A stretch of 64,000 nucleotides of DNA from Sycon ciliatum (taxonomy: Eukaryota; Porifera; Calcarea; Leucosolenida; Sycettidae), in the NCBI RefSeq assembly GCF_964019385.1, contig NC_088643.1:42770440-42834439 (forward strand), read 5' to 3'. Under the pieces are notes generated by a model that saw only the letters and a list, made by a program, of their open reading frames with translations, did not search any database and was not told where the DNA came from. A program made the position numbers and the translations under genes. Positions 9,110 to 20,105 of the stretch are shown one piece after another. Positions within the stretch are counted from its first letter, which is position 1; each line of letters opens with the position of its first letter.

Positions 9110-11341
9110 CTATTGAAACTTTCCAAAGATGTTTAACCGATGCTCATTGGCGGCAACGAAATCATCACCACATTGCCGCAAGCTGAGCAAATCTGCTTTG
9201 TCCTTGTGGACATGCAGCAGAAGCAAAGCATTAAGGCGAGCCTGGGCCATTGTGGTGCGGAGATAGGTTTTCAGTCGTCGAAGAGCTGAAAATGACCTCT
9301 CGCTGGTGGCATTGCTTGCAGGCATGACGAGGATAAGCTTCATGATGGCAAATATCTCCGACAGTAGTTCCCTACCTCTACCAAGGTTGAGGAGGGCTGT
9401 CTTGATTGTGCCAATTGAGATGTTTCCACCTCCTGTGCACAAGGACTTGAGCAGCGGCAGTTGTGTTTGCAACAGTGGAACATTGATGTCCGTGGCATAC
9501 ATGTCCTCAACCCGTGCCAGCTCAGCACTGTAATCATCTCCATTGGCAGCCTTCAGGACAACTCCCTCCAGGCAGCTGTACACTTTGTACCCTGGCTGAT
9601 CAAATCGCTCTTTGATGCATGCCATCACAGTATCAATGGCGGCAAAGTAGATAGGCTTGTAATGGTCAGCAGGGCTTTCAGGATAGTGACCCTGGCCGGT
9701 GCCGACAGCAAAGCGAGCTGGTGTCTTCCGCTTCCTCGCTAGAACCGGCTCATCCACGTCATTGGCTGACTGCACTTTGACAACGTCCGCCCAAAACGTG
9801 TCAAAGGATGTATCATTCCGAAGGCTTGTCAGGGATCGCAGAGTGACGGTTGCTGCTGCTTGACCTTCCGCAGCAGAAATATCCTTCTTCTGCAACGTCT
9901 TGCTCAGGTTCTCGGCAAGGCCAAGAATTTTGCGTCCCAGCATAACTCCAAATAGGAAACTGAACAGCGAGAACTGGTGTGCAATTCCACTGACACGAGC
10001 TGACATCTCGGCATCATACGTAGCCATTGACTCAAATTCGGTAAGGCTGGCTTGCAGGACGGAGTAGTTGCTAACAATGCTAGCGAGGGAGGCTGAGCGA
10101 GTGGTCCATCTTGTGGGGCATAGCGTTCGAAATCCTGCTTGGTCAGGAGCCATGTCATCCTTGAGCCTTTGATATGTGGCATTGCGCTTCGCAGAATATT
10201 TCAGAAGTTTTGACAACTCAAACACGGTGTTAAGACAATCCTTGATACACTTGATGTCTCGAACCATATCCTGGCAAGCTAAATTTAAGGCATGCCCGTA
10301 GCAATGAGTGTATAACGCTTTGGGGTTTATCTGTAGTAGCTGTGCTGCGACTCCATTTCGATGCCCTCTCATGACAGATGCCCCGTCATAACATTGTCCA
10401 CGGCAGAACTCTAATGGTAGGTTGAGTCTTGTGCACACGTCCTTGATCATGCCAAAAATCGTGGCTGCATCGGCTTTCTCCAGCGCATACATGCCAATAA
10501 ATTCCTCGTGTGGTTCCAGCTGGTCATCCACCCAACGAAATACGGCAGTCATCTGCTCAATAGTGCTAGAGTCGGTAGTTTCGTCCACCATGACTGTGAA
10601 GAACTGACCCTGCATTTCCTCGATAATTCCACGCAGTATCCTGTGAGCCATGACCTGCAGGATCTCATTTTGCATATCATGGCCAGTGTATTTGCTGCTT
10701 TTGCGTTGCAACCACTCTGCAAAAGCTGGGTCACTGGAGCTGGTGAGCTTTAGAAGCTGACTGAAATTGCCATCTTCTTCCTGCGGACCATCACCACGCA
10801 TGGGAAGTCCTTGTCTAGCGAGGAATCGAAGAGCAGACAGAATCTTCAGGAAGGACTCCCGGGCAGCCCTTTTGTCCTCCGCAAGTTTGGACGACAAGAG
10901 TTCACCCACGTCTTTCGTGGTGGCAGGTACTGTTAGCAATCGTTCTACAGCTTCGCGGTGGCACTCGGACGACTCGTGCCTCCTGAAGCTTGTTGTCGCA
11001 TCCTTCCAGTTCTGGAACCCCTTCGTCAGAAACGCACCATCAGCACAGCTAGCGATCAAAAGTTTCTTCGAAACAGCCAAGCAGCAGGTATGGCAAAACG
11101 CACGCTCGCTCTTTGAATCCCAATGTAGCCATTCCCAAGAGGAGAACCAACTCGGCTGAAAGGAGCGGCACACAACATTCTTCACACCAAATGCGACAAG
11201 AGGAAACGTAAGGTCACGCGGTTGAAAGGGTTTGTCCTCCACAACTAGAACCCGCTCCAACTGAGCACTCAAGCTCGGTCCGGCATGTTTTGACAACGCC
11301 ATAACGCCATCAGGATAACGGAACACGAACTGTAATTGCAA
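9110..11341 (-). CDS. hAT transposase (TTF-type zinc finger, C-terminal dimerisation region)
   Basis: 743 codons without interruption. A TTF/ZMYM-type zinc finger region spans about residues 66-132 (WLHWDSKSERAFCHTC, then KGFQNWKDATTSFRRHESSECH). The RNase-H-like catalytic core follows: VDETTDSS with Asp253, CYDGASVMRG with Asp319, CPTRWTTR with Trp412, and the late acidic residue in NATSERSF (Glu681). The C-terminal SERSFSALRRLKTYLRTTM block is the hAT dimerisation region. These are the motifs of ZMYM1-like hAT proteins in animal genomes. The reaction is cut-and-paste transposition in the nucleus. The enclosing inverted repeats and target duplication show it is a transposon gene rather than a domesticated one. 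The true start could be a slightly later Met. Confidence 0.85.
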   Translation of the reverse strand: MQLQFVFRYPDGVMALSKHAGPSLSAQLERVLVVEDKPFQPRDLTFPLVAFGVKNVVCRSFQPSWFSSWEWLHWDSKSERAFCHTCCLAVSKKLLIASCADGAFLTKGFQNWKDATTSFRRHESSECHREAVERLLTVPATTKDVGELLSSKLAEDKRAARESFLKILSALRFLARQGLPMRGDGPQEEDGNFSQLLKLTSSSDPAFAEWLQRKSSKYTGHDMQNEILQVMAHRILRGIIEEMQGQFFTVMVDETTDSSTIEQMTAVFRWVDDQLEPHEEFIGMYALEKADAATIFGMIKDVCTRLNLPLEFCRGQCYDGASVMRGHRNGVAAQLLQINPKALYTHCYGHALNLACQDMVRDIKCIKDCLNTVFELSKLLKYSAKRNATYQRLKDDMAPDQAGFRTLCPTRWTTRSASLASIVSNYSVLQASLTEFESMATYDAEMSARVSGIAHQFSLFSFLFGVMLGRKILGLAENLSKTLQKKDISAAEGQAAATVTLRSLTSLRNDTSFDTFWADVVKVQSANDVDEPVLARKRKTPARFAVGTGQGHYPESPADHYKPIYFAAIDTVMACIKERFDQPGYKVYSCLEGVVLKAANGDDYSAELARVEDMYATDINVPLLQTQLPLLKSLCTGGGNISIGTIKTALLNLGRGRELLSEIFAIMKLILVMPASNATSERSFSALRRLKTYLRTTMAQARLNALLLLHVHKDKADLLSLRQCGDDFVAANEHRLNIFGKFQ

Positions 11342-12228
11342 CTACTCGCACTCGTAGTGCTGGAACGACTGGAGTCAGATGTATCGTGCAAGTGTCATGA
11401 CATTATAATTGTAGTCCTAGATCCTGTAGACCGTATACGCGTAGATCAACTACAGTCTACAGGAAGTAAGTTAGTTGCCCACGCGGCTGTAAACTACTCC
11501 TACAATACAAGAAGTAACATTTCCGTTGCCCTCAGCAGGCCTGTGTACACGCTACACGTGCCAACGGCCAGTCTTCCGGCCCAAACACGATCCAAGTATC
11601 CCAAAGTAGTTGACCACGGATCACGAAGGCAAGCCAAATCTGGGGTCAAGACGTGCATCGTTTTGGTGGTGCGTAGAATCTACTACTACTACTACTTACT
11701 AGATCTACATGTACATGATGACCTCACGTCGATTTCCATCCTGTCCTCAACCGACTCCCGGGATCCCGATTAGATCGTGAGCTCAGTGTACGTAGGTCTA
11801 CGTGTATGCTACGCTTGACGGCCTGATACGGCCAGGGCTACGGTGTACCGGTATGTAGATATCTCTAACAATGCATGCAGTGCAGACATCTACGTGTGCG
11901 CACATTTTGTCGAAAGACCGATCATTTTTTCGGCTTCCTCGTACAGCATTCACGTAGATGTCTCTCGATCCGGATCGACGCTCGATCTTGTGCTTTTCGC
12001 TCGTTTCCTGTTGACTCGCGTATGTATTTTCGATAGGATGGAGGAGAGACTGATGCTGCAGTGCTTTGGTGGAAGGTGAGGTCGTGCATTGAACGATCCT
12101 TGTCACAAGTCCAAGCCCTGACCCTCTGAAATTTTTTACACCGGTTTTGCATGAATCAGGTGGACCACCCAGCTGGGAAAAGTGGTCCGGCCATGGCCGG
12201 ACCAGCCGGACCGGTTCCGGCGGCCCTG

Positions 12229-13061
12229 CATAAGTGCCAATTTATTAAGTGGTAAGTTAGTTACTTACCAGAAACTTTGGTTGAATCAAACGTAGCTGCC
12301 TCCACGGGTTTGCCAGACCAGTACAGCATAGTTCATCCGACTGCATAGGGGCAAAGTATCAATATAATCCCATACAGAAAGACCCGATATGCAAGTGCTC
12401 TTAGAAGACAATTTCTAGGAATCAGAACTTCAGTACCCATGTATGTACCCTTCTTGGGATACTCAACAGTAGCTTAGGCCGACTGGTTCGCGTCATCCAG
12501 CGAACAGGAATTTCAACCAAACTGTGCAATATTCCTGTGGGTTGATACAAGTGCAGTATTGCTGTGGCAAGATACCAGTGGGAATACCTGTGAGACAAGC
12601 CGTGGCAAAAACATTCCTGTGGCTAGGTGCAAGTGCAAATTTGCTGGCGCAAATACAAGTGCAGATTATTCTGGGCAAATATGTTACATATGCAAACTTC
12701 CTGTTGGTAGATACAAGTGAAAAATGTGAGCGGAGGCAGGCGAAGCACATTATAGCCGGGACCCACTTTGAAATCACCCCGGACTACACCACTGCCCCAA
12801 TCAAGTTCCGCTCACTTCTTGAATCGGAACGGATCACTTTCAGTGCCTGCATTGGTTACTTTCCAGTGTAAAATGACTGGTTTTGCGGCGTAATTGATTA
12901 TTTGGTATGGCCGTGAAAACCTTGCCTGGACATGAAGATACGTTTCGTAAATCAGGAAGCTCCTGCAAGTGTTTCCAGGGCATGGGTCTCTTTTCATGGG
13001 ATTACATTTTCAAAGTGGAGGTGAAAACACTATATGGGGCGGGGGGGGGGACAAAATTTGG
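12229..13061. other. Non-coding stretch with degenerate repeat
   Basis: No exon is seen. Around 12530-12720 a loosely repeated motif (ATACAAGTGCA, ATTCCTGTGG variants) occurs several times at irregular spacing and gives open but unconvincing frames on both strands. A G run lies at about 13040-13051. Confidence 0.3.
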
Positions 13062-13339
13062 CTAACGCAGTCTGCATATTCTTGACCTAACCTGTCCATT
13101 CCGTCTCCTTCTCGTTCTCCACATGGTGTCATTATTCACATTGAATCTGGCTGTTGCTACCTCCTCGTTGTCAACATAGACTTGGATGTCTCCGGAACCA
13201 TTGCTGTAGCACCACAATCCACACCAAAATACAACAGAGACCTTAGCTTAGAGCTTTTGCACATTATTACTTTAAAAGTATACACTTCTGGAGAAAAACA
13301 AACAGTCAATCTGCAGCTAAGAATTGAACGTACTCTACT

Positions 13340-13381
<42 letters not shown>

Positions 13382-14746
13382 CATGACATAGCCTAGAGGT
13401 CAGCTCAGAAAATTCCTTACATTGAATTCATAGGTGACTCGAACACTAGTGGCGTGAAGCTCCACGAGGGGTCAATGGGCCAGGTTTCATCCAAAGCAGC
13501 ACGTGTAACTCTCTCCGTGCATGTAGAGCGAAGTCTTATCATTCGCGTCAGACCATTGTTGTGTGGCACCGTGAGCGTCAGCATTCCGTTTTCAATTTGA
13601 ATTGGTTGTATTCCATCAGCGTTTTCGGCTGAAACAGCAAGTACTACCATTACTAATATGCAGTAAGTGAGTGGGAGTAGGTCGTGGTTCACTACAAATT
13701 TCAACACCAGATCTGCAAAAGCAACAACAATAAGAACAGGAAAATAGAATGCATTCAGTGTAAGTTTCACTGCCCTGGTATCAAGTTCACGTCAATACAT
13801 CCAGGATTCATGAGTTCAGATCAGAGTGCATCATCAAGCACACGTTGATACAGATATTATTATGCGTACACTTGAAATTGATCTGCTGCCCAGGAAGTAC
13901 ACATCGGTCTGGATTTGACCTGCCACGACTGTATGCTCAGTTAGGTGGGTAGAATTTCCTCTACTACGCGGCTTTTGAAGCTCATGCATGAGCACAATCA
14001 TAGCAACACTGGTTAGGATAACGCCTTAGCTTGATGATGTGTATCCTCTAGTTCTGTGCCCAGCCAGATCTTACATTCCTTGTGCGATCGGTGGTGCGTT
14101 CTTCGGTTACAGCCATGTTTAGATGCTTTGCGGCAGGAGGCAGTTTTCTTTTCTGTGAAACAAAAAAAAATAAGAAACAGTAAGCTTGCCTGAATTGATC
14201 AGCCGCCGTACAATAACATCAATTTGATCTTATCCCAGAGCTGGAGGAGAGTATAACATTATTATTATCATTGTATTTCAGAGCCAGAGGAAAGTGTGAA
14301 AATTTTACATAAAACTTCATCACATGCTTGCTCTTTTCAACACCATATTCATAAAGTACGACGTGCTACCAATAGGTAAAGGCTGTGATTAAATCTACAT
14401 GTATCTCACTACTACTACTAGTAGTCACTCTTGCCTGACAAGGATATCATAATAATAATAATAATAATAATATATTTTGAAAATTTTTTTAGAAAGGAAA
14501 TTGGATGTCCTCTTTTCTGTTGGGACTGTTCAGATTGAAGACTACACAGCTGTGACTTATGAGGCTAGAATCATTACCTTGATGTGAGAGTTGTCCTTCA
14601 TCTTTTCTTGTTTCCGTTTCAAATGATCGATTGTCACAAACGTCAGGTTGGCATCGGTGCGTTTGGATATCCGTAGCACCCCGAGCCGCAGGAAAGCAGC
14701 TTGAGCCAAGCGTTTCTGCTTGACTCTGCTGCAATCCTGTGGCCAT
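13062..14746 (-). CDS. Gene A1, four-exon gene, paralogue of A2
   Basis: Exons on the minus strand: 14746-14578, 14152-14075, 13712-13421 and 13203-13062. Donors are GTAATG, GTAAGA and GTAAGG; acceptors are TTTCACAG, TTTTGCAG and GTGCTACAG. The phases (1, 1, 2) join into 226 codons ending in TAG. Exon 2 has two cysteines in a basic context. Exon 3 has the family motif LDETWPIDPSWSF preceded by TVPH and by a C-x-ER. Exon 4 begins NGSGDIQVYVDNEEVATARF and ends in a basic tail. Each of exons 2-4 matches the same exon of A2 (34923-37235) in order, phase and, for 3 and 4, sequence. Unlike A2, exon 1 has no clear signal peptide, so a further 5' exon may exist. The function is unknown; the strand-rich pattern suggests a beta-sandwich. 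Confidence 0.6.
13341..13379. repeat. (CA)n microsatellite
   Basis: A pure CA tract in the intron between exons 3 and 4 of gene A1. Confidence 0.95.
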
Positions 14747-16120
14747 TGTTTTGTACCGCTGGTGTTTTCATTTCAACTGATCACTAGCCGTACACTGAGC
14801 GCACTGAGGAGAGAAGGATGGCGGTGCCTGTTTTTCACTTACCACCTGAAAGGGGCTGGCTCGTGACTACTAGTGCAGCAAGCCAACTCACTGCTCAGGC
14901 ACGCACTTGTTATTGCTACCTTTGAGAGACACCTCGGAAAGTGACCAATGAAAACAATGATTTGGATAAGACACGACTTGTGGGAAGGCACGCCAACTCG
15001 CAGCTACTTGTCAGCTTTCCGGCGATAGGTTCATGTTCGCATCTTGTTTCTAGTTCTGTCTTTCACTGTCTGCTTCAGAACAGCTGATCACTGGAGTGAT
15101 TTTGCTACACGAATGTTTCGCGCTTGGCATGAGGCACTTCGCGGGATTCTGCTGGGACAGTCCCTATTGCGGAAAATTTCAGGTTACTGACACTATTACT
15201 GATTCAACACAGCATGCAACCACCTGCATGCATAGCATGGCTTCTTCGCTCAGCGGTACTGCCGGTACGCGGTAGATCTACTACGCGGCGGTAGGTCTGT
15301 CGCAGCACTTGTGCATGGCCATTTGCCAAGGCTGACGCATCAATCATCAGATCATGACGGGCGGCGGACAAACGACGGTTACGTTTCACTGTACATGACT
15401 GTGTAGATTGACATGGTTGATTATCTTCTCCTTGTTCCGTGTAGTTACACTCGTAATCGCAATCATCTAGTATTCGAGGCTATGTTCTTGCCGTCCCGAG
15501 AGAGGTTCGCACAATAACTGAATACAGTACAAATGCAATGGTGATGTCGCGCGCGAGGCATCGCGAGTTGGCCGGACGTGGCCACTTACCGAGCTAGCTA
15601 CTATGGGGAAAGTACCGACAGTGACCTTGACCTGGCTGAAGTACAGTAGCATGCTAGCACGAGATAGAAACAATCCGATGTTACATCGGTGCTTTTGAAA
15701 CACACATTTTCTGATATTTTCAAGGAGTTGGCAGTGTAGACCAGTGCAGTGGACTGTGACTACTGGCATTAGTATCACTTATGTCTTTGCGAGGGGCGAT
15801 CGTGTTCCAACGCACGAGGAAAGCACATGATGGCGCTTACGCTTGCATGGCCATGGCTTAGCTAAAGGTCAGTAGATAGCTGCCAGAAAGAACAGTTTAG
15901 TATAATTCTGGGTAGCGAAATGACCCAATCCTTTTGCTCCGGCGACTGTAAATCATCCTCCTCCACGCAGAGGAGAGAGAGGCAGACACACAGAGCAAGA
16001 GAGAAATATTCTAATTTTCTCCTGGTCCTGTTGCACTACCGGACATGTTGTTTGACCCAACGACCGTGCAGACCTGCAGGTATGACCAGGAGTAAAACGA
16101 AAAGCAGATAACGATACAGC
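14747..16120. other. Non-coding stretch, possible upstream region of gene A1
   Basis: No exon, repeat or mobile element is supported. Short open frames lack splice sites and coding composition. If A1 starts at 14746, its promoter and 5' untranslated region should be here. Confidence 0.3.
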
Positions 16121-16325
16121 CTACAATTGCAGTTCTGAGATTTGGACGTAATCCATAACGCTCAGAGTCGTGGTCCTGCCGTTTTGTAGCCGCTTGTTAC
16201 GCATCACCCTCACCCCCTGTTCGCTGCTCGCGCGCTGTTGACGACTCGGGGACCTGCTTGGGCCGGAACTTGGACGTCGTTGGATGTCCAGGACTGGGTT
16301 GTTTGCAGCTTCTCTAGCCCATGAC
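16121..16325 (-). CDS. Candidate 3'-terminal exon, basic/Ser-rich
   Basis: An excellent pyrimidine tract and acceptor (TTTGTCCTCTGTCCTCAG) precede an open stretch of about 68 codons ending in TAG. The peptide is Arg/Ser-rich (RRPSSGPSRSPSRQQRASS) and ends VMDYVQISELQL. No upstream partner exon is evident; the foldback element at 16649-17837 may sit in its intron. No family is recognised. Confidence 0.35.
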
Positions 16326-16648
16326 CTGAGGACAGAGGACAAACAAGACAAAACTAGTACTGGGCACTAGTCACTGTGCATGTGGGCAGTTCACTGATTG
16401 AGTTGTAGACAAGCTGTTTGCGTGCCACCAACAGGCTGGACTGAGGTCACACGCACACACATCCAGCAGACGCTCTACGCTGCTTTCATCGGTGTGCCGG
16501 TCTGAAGCGTACAGCAGTATACCAGGTATACAGGCTACCCCCACTGGCCAGTACACAGCCTGCACAGAGTCCCTGCTTGACTTGTGGCTCTGCATCTGCA
16601 CGGTTTGACTCTGACTCAGTCACGACATCAAAAAGGTAAAATAATTAA

Positions 16649-17837
16649 AGGGGAAGTTAAATATTGCTATAGTGACTGTGTATCCCGCGGACCCCACCAC
16701 TACCACCACCACCACCACCACCAATTAAGGCAAAAATCAAAATTTCACCAGTTGGTAGTTTTCGGGGTGCTGAGTCGAATGGTCGTGGTCCGAGGAAGCT
16801 GAGACGCTCCCTTCCTACTTGAATCCCAATCGAACTCGCGCACTTCCACCCAAACTGGGTGACTGCGCCCTACTAGATGGGGATTTGTATGCAAAATGTC
16901 ACTAAAAGCGCCATTTCGTTCTTATAAAAGCACGGATGACCGCGATTGGCCCATATGTTGTAGTCTTTTGGACGCTGAGTCGACTGGTTTTGGTCCGAAA
17001 AGGCTGCGATGCAGCGTTCCTCCTTTATTCCCAATCGAACATGGTTGAACAAGCGGTCACGTGCTCCTGCGTACACCAATCACCTGGTCACCGTGCCTGC
17101 AGGGTACAACTTACTAGCCTGTTTGACCTTTTTTGGGTGCAGTCCTGTCACTCGAGTTGAACCTTGGTGTGAAAGTTGTCGCCTGCTGGCGTGGTGACCA
17201 GGTGATTTGGGCACCCAGGAGCACGTGACCGCTTGTTCAACCATGTTCGATTGGGAATAAAGGAGGAACGCTGCATCGCAGCCTTTTCGGACCAAAACCA
17301 GTCGACTCAGCGTCCAAAAGACTACAACATATGGGCCAATCGCGGTCATCCGTGCTTTTATAAGAACGAAATGGCGCTTTTAGTGACATTTTGCATACAA
17401 ATCCCCATCTAGTAGGGCGCAGTCACCCAGTTTCGGTGGAAGTGCGCGAGTTCGATTGGGATTCAAGTAGGAAAGGAGCGTCTCAGCTTCCTCGGACCAC
17501 GACCATTCGACTCAGCACCCCGAAGACTATTATTATTATATTATTCACACATATCCGCCGGATGAGTACGCGTGGCCCATGCACCATGGGGACCCACGAA
17601 TACAAACCAGCATATGTTCCCTCAGCAATACAAGCAAGCAAGCACGCAAAGATAAATGAGAGCCCAGGCAGCGAAAACAAAACGAAGAGAGATGAGGACA
17701 TAGGCAACGAAAACAATTCCAAAGCATAGCCAGGGATTGAATGTGTGCATCTGGGTACGACAGTTAACACGAAGTTAACGAAGTTAACCCCGAAGACTAC
17801 AACTGGTGAAATTTTAATTTTTGCCTTAACTTCCCCT
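16649..17837. mobile_element. Foldback MITE with TTAA target duplication, copy 2
   Basis: TTAA flanks both sides (16645-16648 and 17838-17841). Arms match copies 1 and 3. This copy is longer because of two inserts: a stretch with a (CCA)n run at about 16662-16725 in the left arm, and a SINE-like retroposon at 17530-17787 in the right arm. Confidence 0.75.
17530..17787 (-). mobile_element. SINE-like retroposon inside the foldback MITE
   Basis: A 258-bp insert breaks the right arm of the foldback. CCCCGAAGACTA is duplicated exactly at 17518-17529 and 17788-17799, a 12-bp target duplication as left by LINE machinery. On the minus strand it ends in an (ATA)n tail at the 17530 side and contains a B-box-like TTCAATCCC near its head. 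The head carries three copies of a GTTAACTTCG-like motif. An RNA polymerase III promoter is inferred, not shown. Confidence 0.6.
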
Positions 17838-18137
17838 TTAATTCGTGTTCAACGGTAGTGCTATAATTATTATCAATGCTGGCCGTGGGACATCACTTGT
17901 AGTGCAGTAGTATAGTGGGTCACATCTTGCAAAGACTAAGTAATACTATTACCGTGTAGTACACGTGCTAGATAGAATCTGCATAATACCATGCCTTGCC
18001 TTGCCATATATCTGGTCCGTGCGGAATATTGAAATGAAAATGTTAGACCCAATATGTGATTGTGCCAGTGCATCTAGATACATGCACGCATGTACACAGA
18101 AGCCACAGGTACAGGTGTAACTGTAAGTAACCAAGTA

Positions 18138-18325
18138 CGGTCAACGTTGCGTATAACGACACTCGGCGGGGCATCAGAAAAGTGTCCTTATTCGCGAAGT
18201 GTCGTTATATCCGAAGTCTCATTATAATGTATACAGTTAGATGGGACTTTGCTCTGGGCATGGAAATTCTGTCGTTATTCGCGAATTGTCGTTATATCCG
18301 CAGTCGTTATTAGCGAAGTTGACTG
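18138..18325. mobile_element. Small TA-flanked MITE, Tigger-like
   Basis: The ends are CGGTCAACGTTGCG and the complement of CAGTCAACTTCGCT. The interior repeats GTCGTTATATCCG and TTATTCGCGAA motifs. TA precedes the left end. No coding content. Confidence 0.5.
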
Positions 18326-18581
18326 AAACTTAGTTTAGCCCTACAAACAAAGTTGTTGCATTTCTTTCTGTGAAAAAAAAAACAGAACAAAACAAAAACC
18401 ACGGGTATACACAGGTAACCTTCATACATGTATGCACATTTGTATTTATGGATTCTCCACAGGCCTTAGCCTAAATCGAGGGAGTCTCCGTGTGCGCATT
18501 TGTAATCCATGGCAAGCTGCTTGTCTTTCCCACACCAGGATATCTTTGCCTTGTGGGCCATGCCAACCAACCGCCCTTTAC

Positions 18582-18622
18582 ACGCGCACACACACAAACA
18601 CACACACACACACACACACACA
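18582..18622. repeat. (CA)n microsatellite with adjacent dispersed repeat
   Basis: A CA tract followed by TTGAACC repeats and then TGCCCATTGCCGACGGCAATGATAGCGAA. A diverged version (TGCCCATCGCAGAAGCGATGATAGCGAA) follows the CA tract at 46050-46091, so the flank is part of a dispersed repeat. Nothing else is seen from 18623 to 20105. Confidence 0.6.
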
Positions 18623-20105
18623 TTGAACCTTGAACCTTGAACATGCCCATTGCCGACGGCAATGATAGCGAAGGGACTATCTGCTAGCTTTGCAGTACGG
18701 TGTATGGCGCTTGAGATTCCCGGGACAACGGCAGACCTCTCTGCATGTGCAGCGGAAGCTAGAGTCAGGATCAGGCCGGGGAGCACGGGCGGGAGGGCGA
18801 CGTTGAGCGATCTGCCTCCAGGCAGAGACATACAAACACACACGCATGCGCGCACATGCACGTACGTACACACAAATTCACACACATCTAGAAATTGTGA
18901 GTTGGAAATCTGCATGTAAGGTTTACTACATGTACTAAATACACTCTCTAAGAGCACACACTTCAGGTTCTTCAACAAAATTTGAAACATTTCACAAGTA
19001 AACTTTCGTGCCTGCTCCTCAGGTGATGTACCAAACAGTACTTGCAAAACTTTTCAAAATGTTGTTGAGAACCTGCAGTGTGTGCTCTAAGCTCTTAGTG
19101 CTCTAGAATTTTTGTCTGAGGAAGCTTTTCACATGTACTAAGACTGAGTATTGGGTATTTGTCCCAACACCACTCAACTAGCGGCAGCCATCCATGCAAA
19201 TAATTCCAACTACCCATCAAGGATGCCATGATTTCATCATGACAATCACAGTGGCACTGAGTCTCACACGATGACACATGCAGCTTGTGTCACATCATCC
19301 AATCTGTGACAAGCCCTGGCAGTCAGAACCAACGTTAGTTGTCATCCGTTGTCCAATGCTGAATAAGCGTAAGGAAGTTACTAATGACAAGCCAACCTTG
19401 GCTATGTAAACGGGTCATGGTAGTAATGTTAGACACCGTGAGAGAGTCTTACTACTAGTCTCAGTGTTAAAATGCATTACAGGTCTGGTGTTTTCCCCCC
19501 AGATAGCTGTTAGTCCCCTCAGTGACCTAGTGCATAGGCAGATGTGCTGACCTAAAGAGACCGAAGAGAGAAAGATTTATGGTTCCAGTTCTGCAATTAC
19601 GCTTTCATCTGCAGCCTTATGTCAAGTTGATCACTGCTTTTCGCCTATGCTGTGTGTGTTTCTGATCTGACCGTAATGGTACTGCAGCTTTCACTTTCAC
19701 AGCCTTCAAACGATAAACACAGAAGAGACAACTTTCACGAGTAAGGGTTCTCCAAGGCTTGTATAGGTGTTCATTAGTTCTCATGCCTCTTGATCTTACC
19801 ATTTTCAAGTACTGCTTTTTTAAAGTGCGATCTTAGTCACTAAAGGCGTGAACTCTAATGTTGTTAGAACACACCTGAGTGATCTGTATCATTCCATGGT
19901 GTGGCCCCTCTCTCTGTACAGTGTATGTGAGCTCTGCCTCTGCAGTTTGGCAGTCAGGGAAACTGTAAACAGTAGTAGTCTCTACAGATATCGGCATTGA
20001 GAACAGGATTGATGGTCACCTTGCTTAAAAGAAAATTAAGTGCTGCCGCTTCCTTGCTTCCTGCCTTCCTTGCTCCTACCTACTTTTTTTCCTGTGTTCT
20101 TGTAG

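Larger units (their letters stand above)
8806..12228 (-). mobile_element. hAT transposon, apparently complete
   Basis: Terminal inverted repeats start CAGGGCCGGAGGAAC on the left and CAGGGCCGCCGGAACC (complement) on the right. CATAA is duplicated at 8801-8805 and 12229-12233, a 5-bp target duplication of the kind reported for the hAT5 group. Between the ends is one uninterrupted transposase frame (9110-11341) on the minus strand. Subterminal repeats lie at 8890-9095, and a GGTCCGGCC-rich palindromic zone is next to the right end (12183-12222). All parts needed for movement appear present. Confidence 0.8.

Noticed and set aside
12493-12871. Open frames on both strands
   Set aside because: Degenerate short repeats explain the openness; no splice sites or domain.
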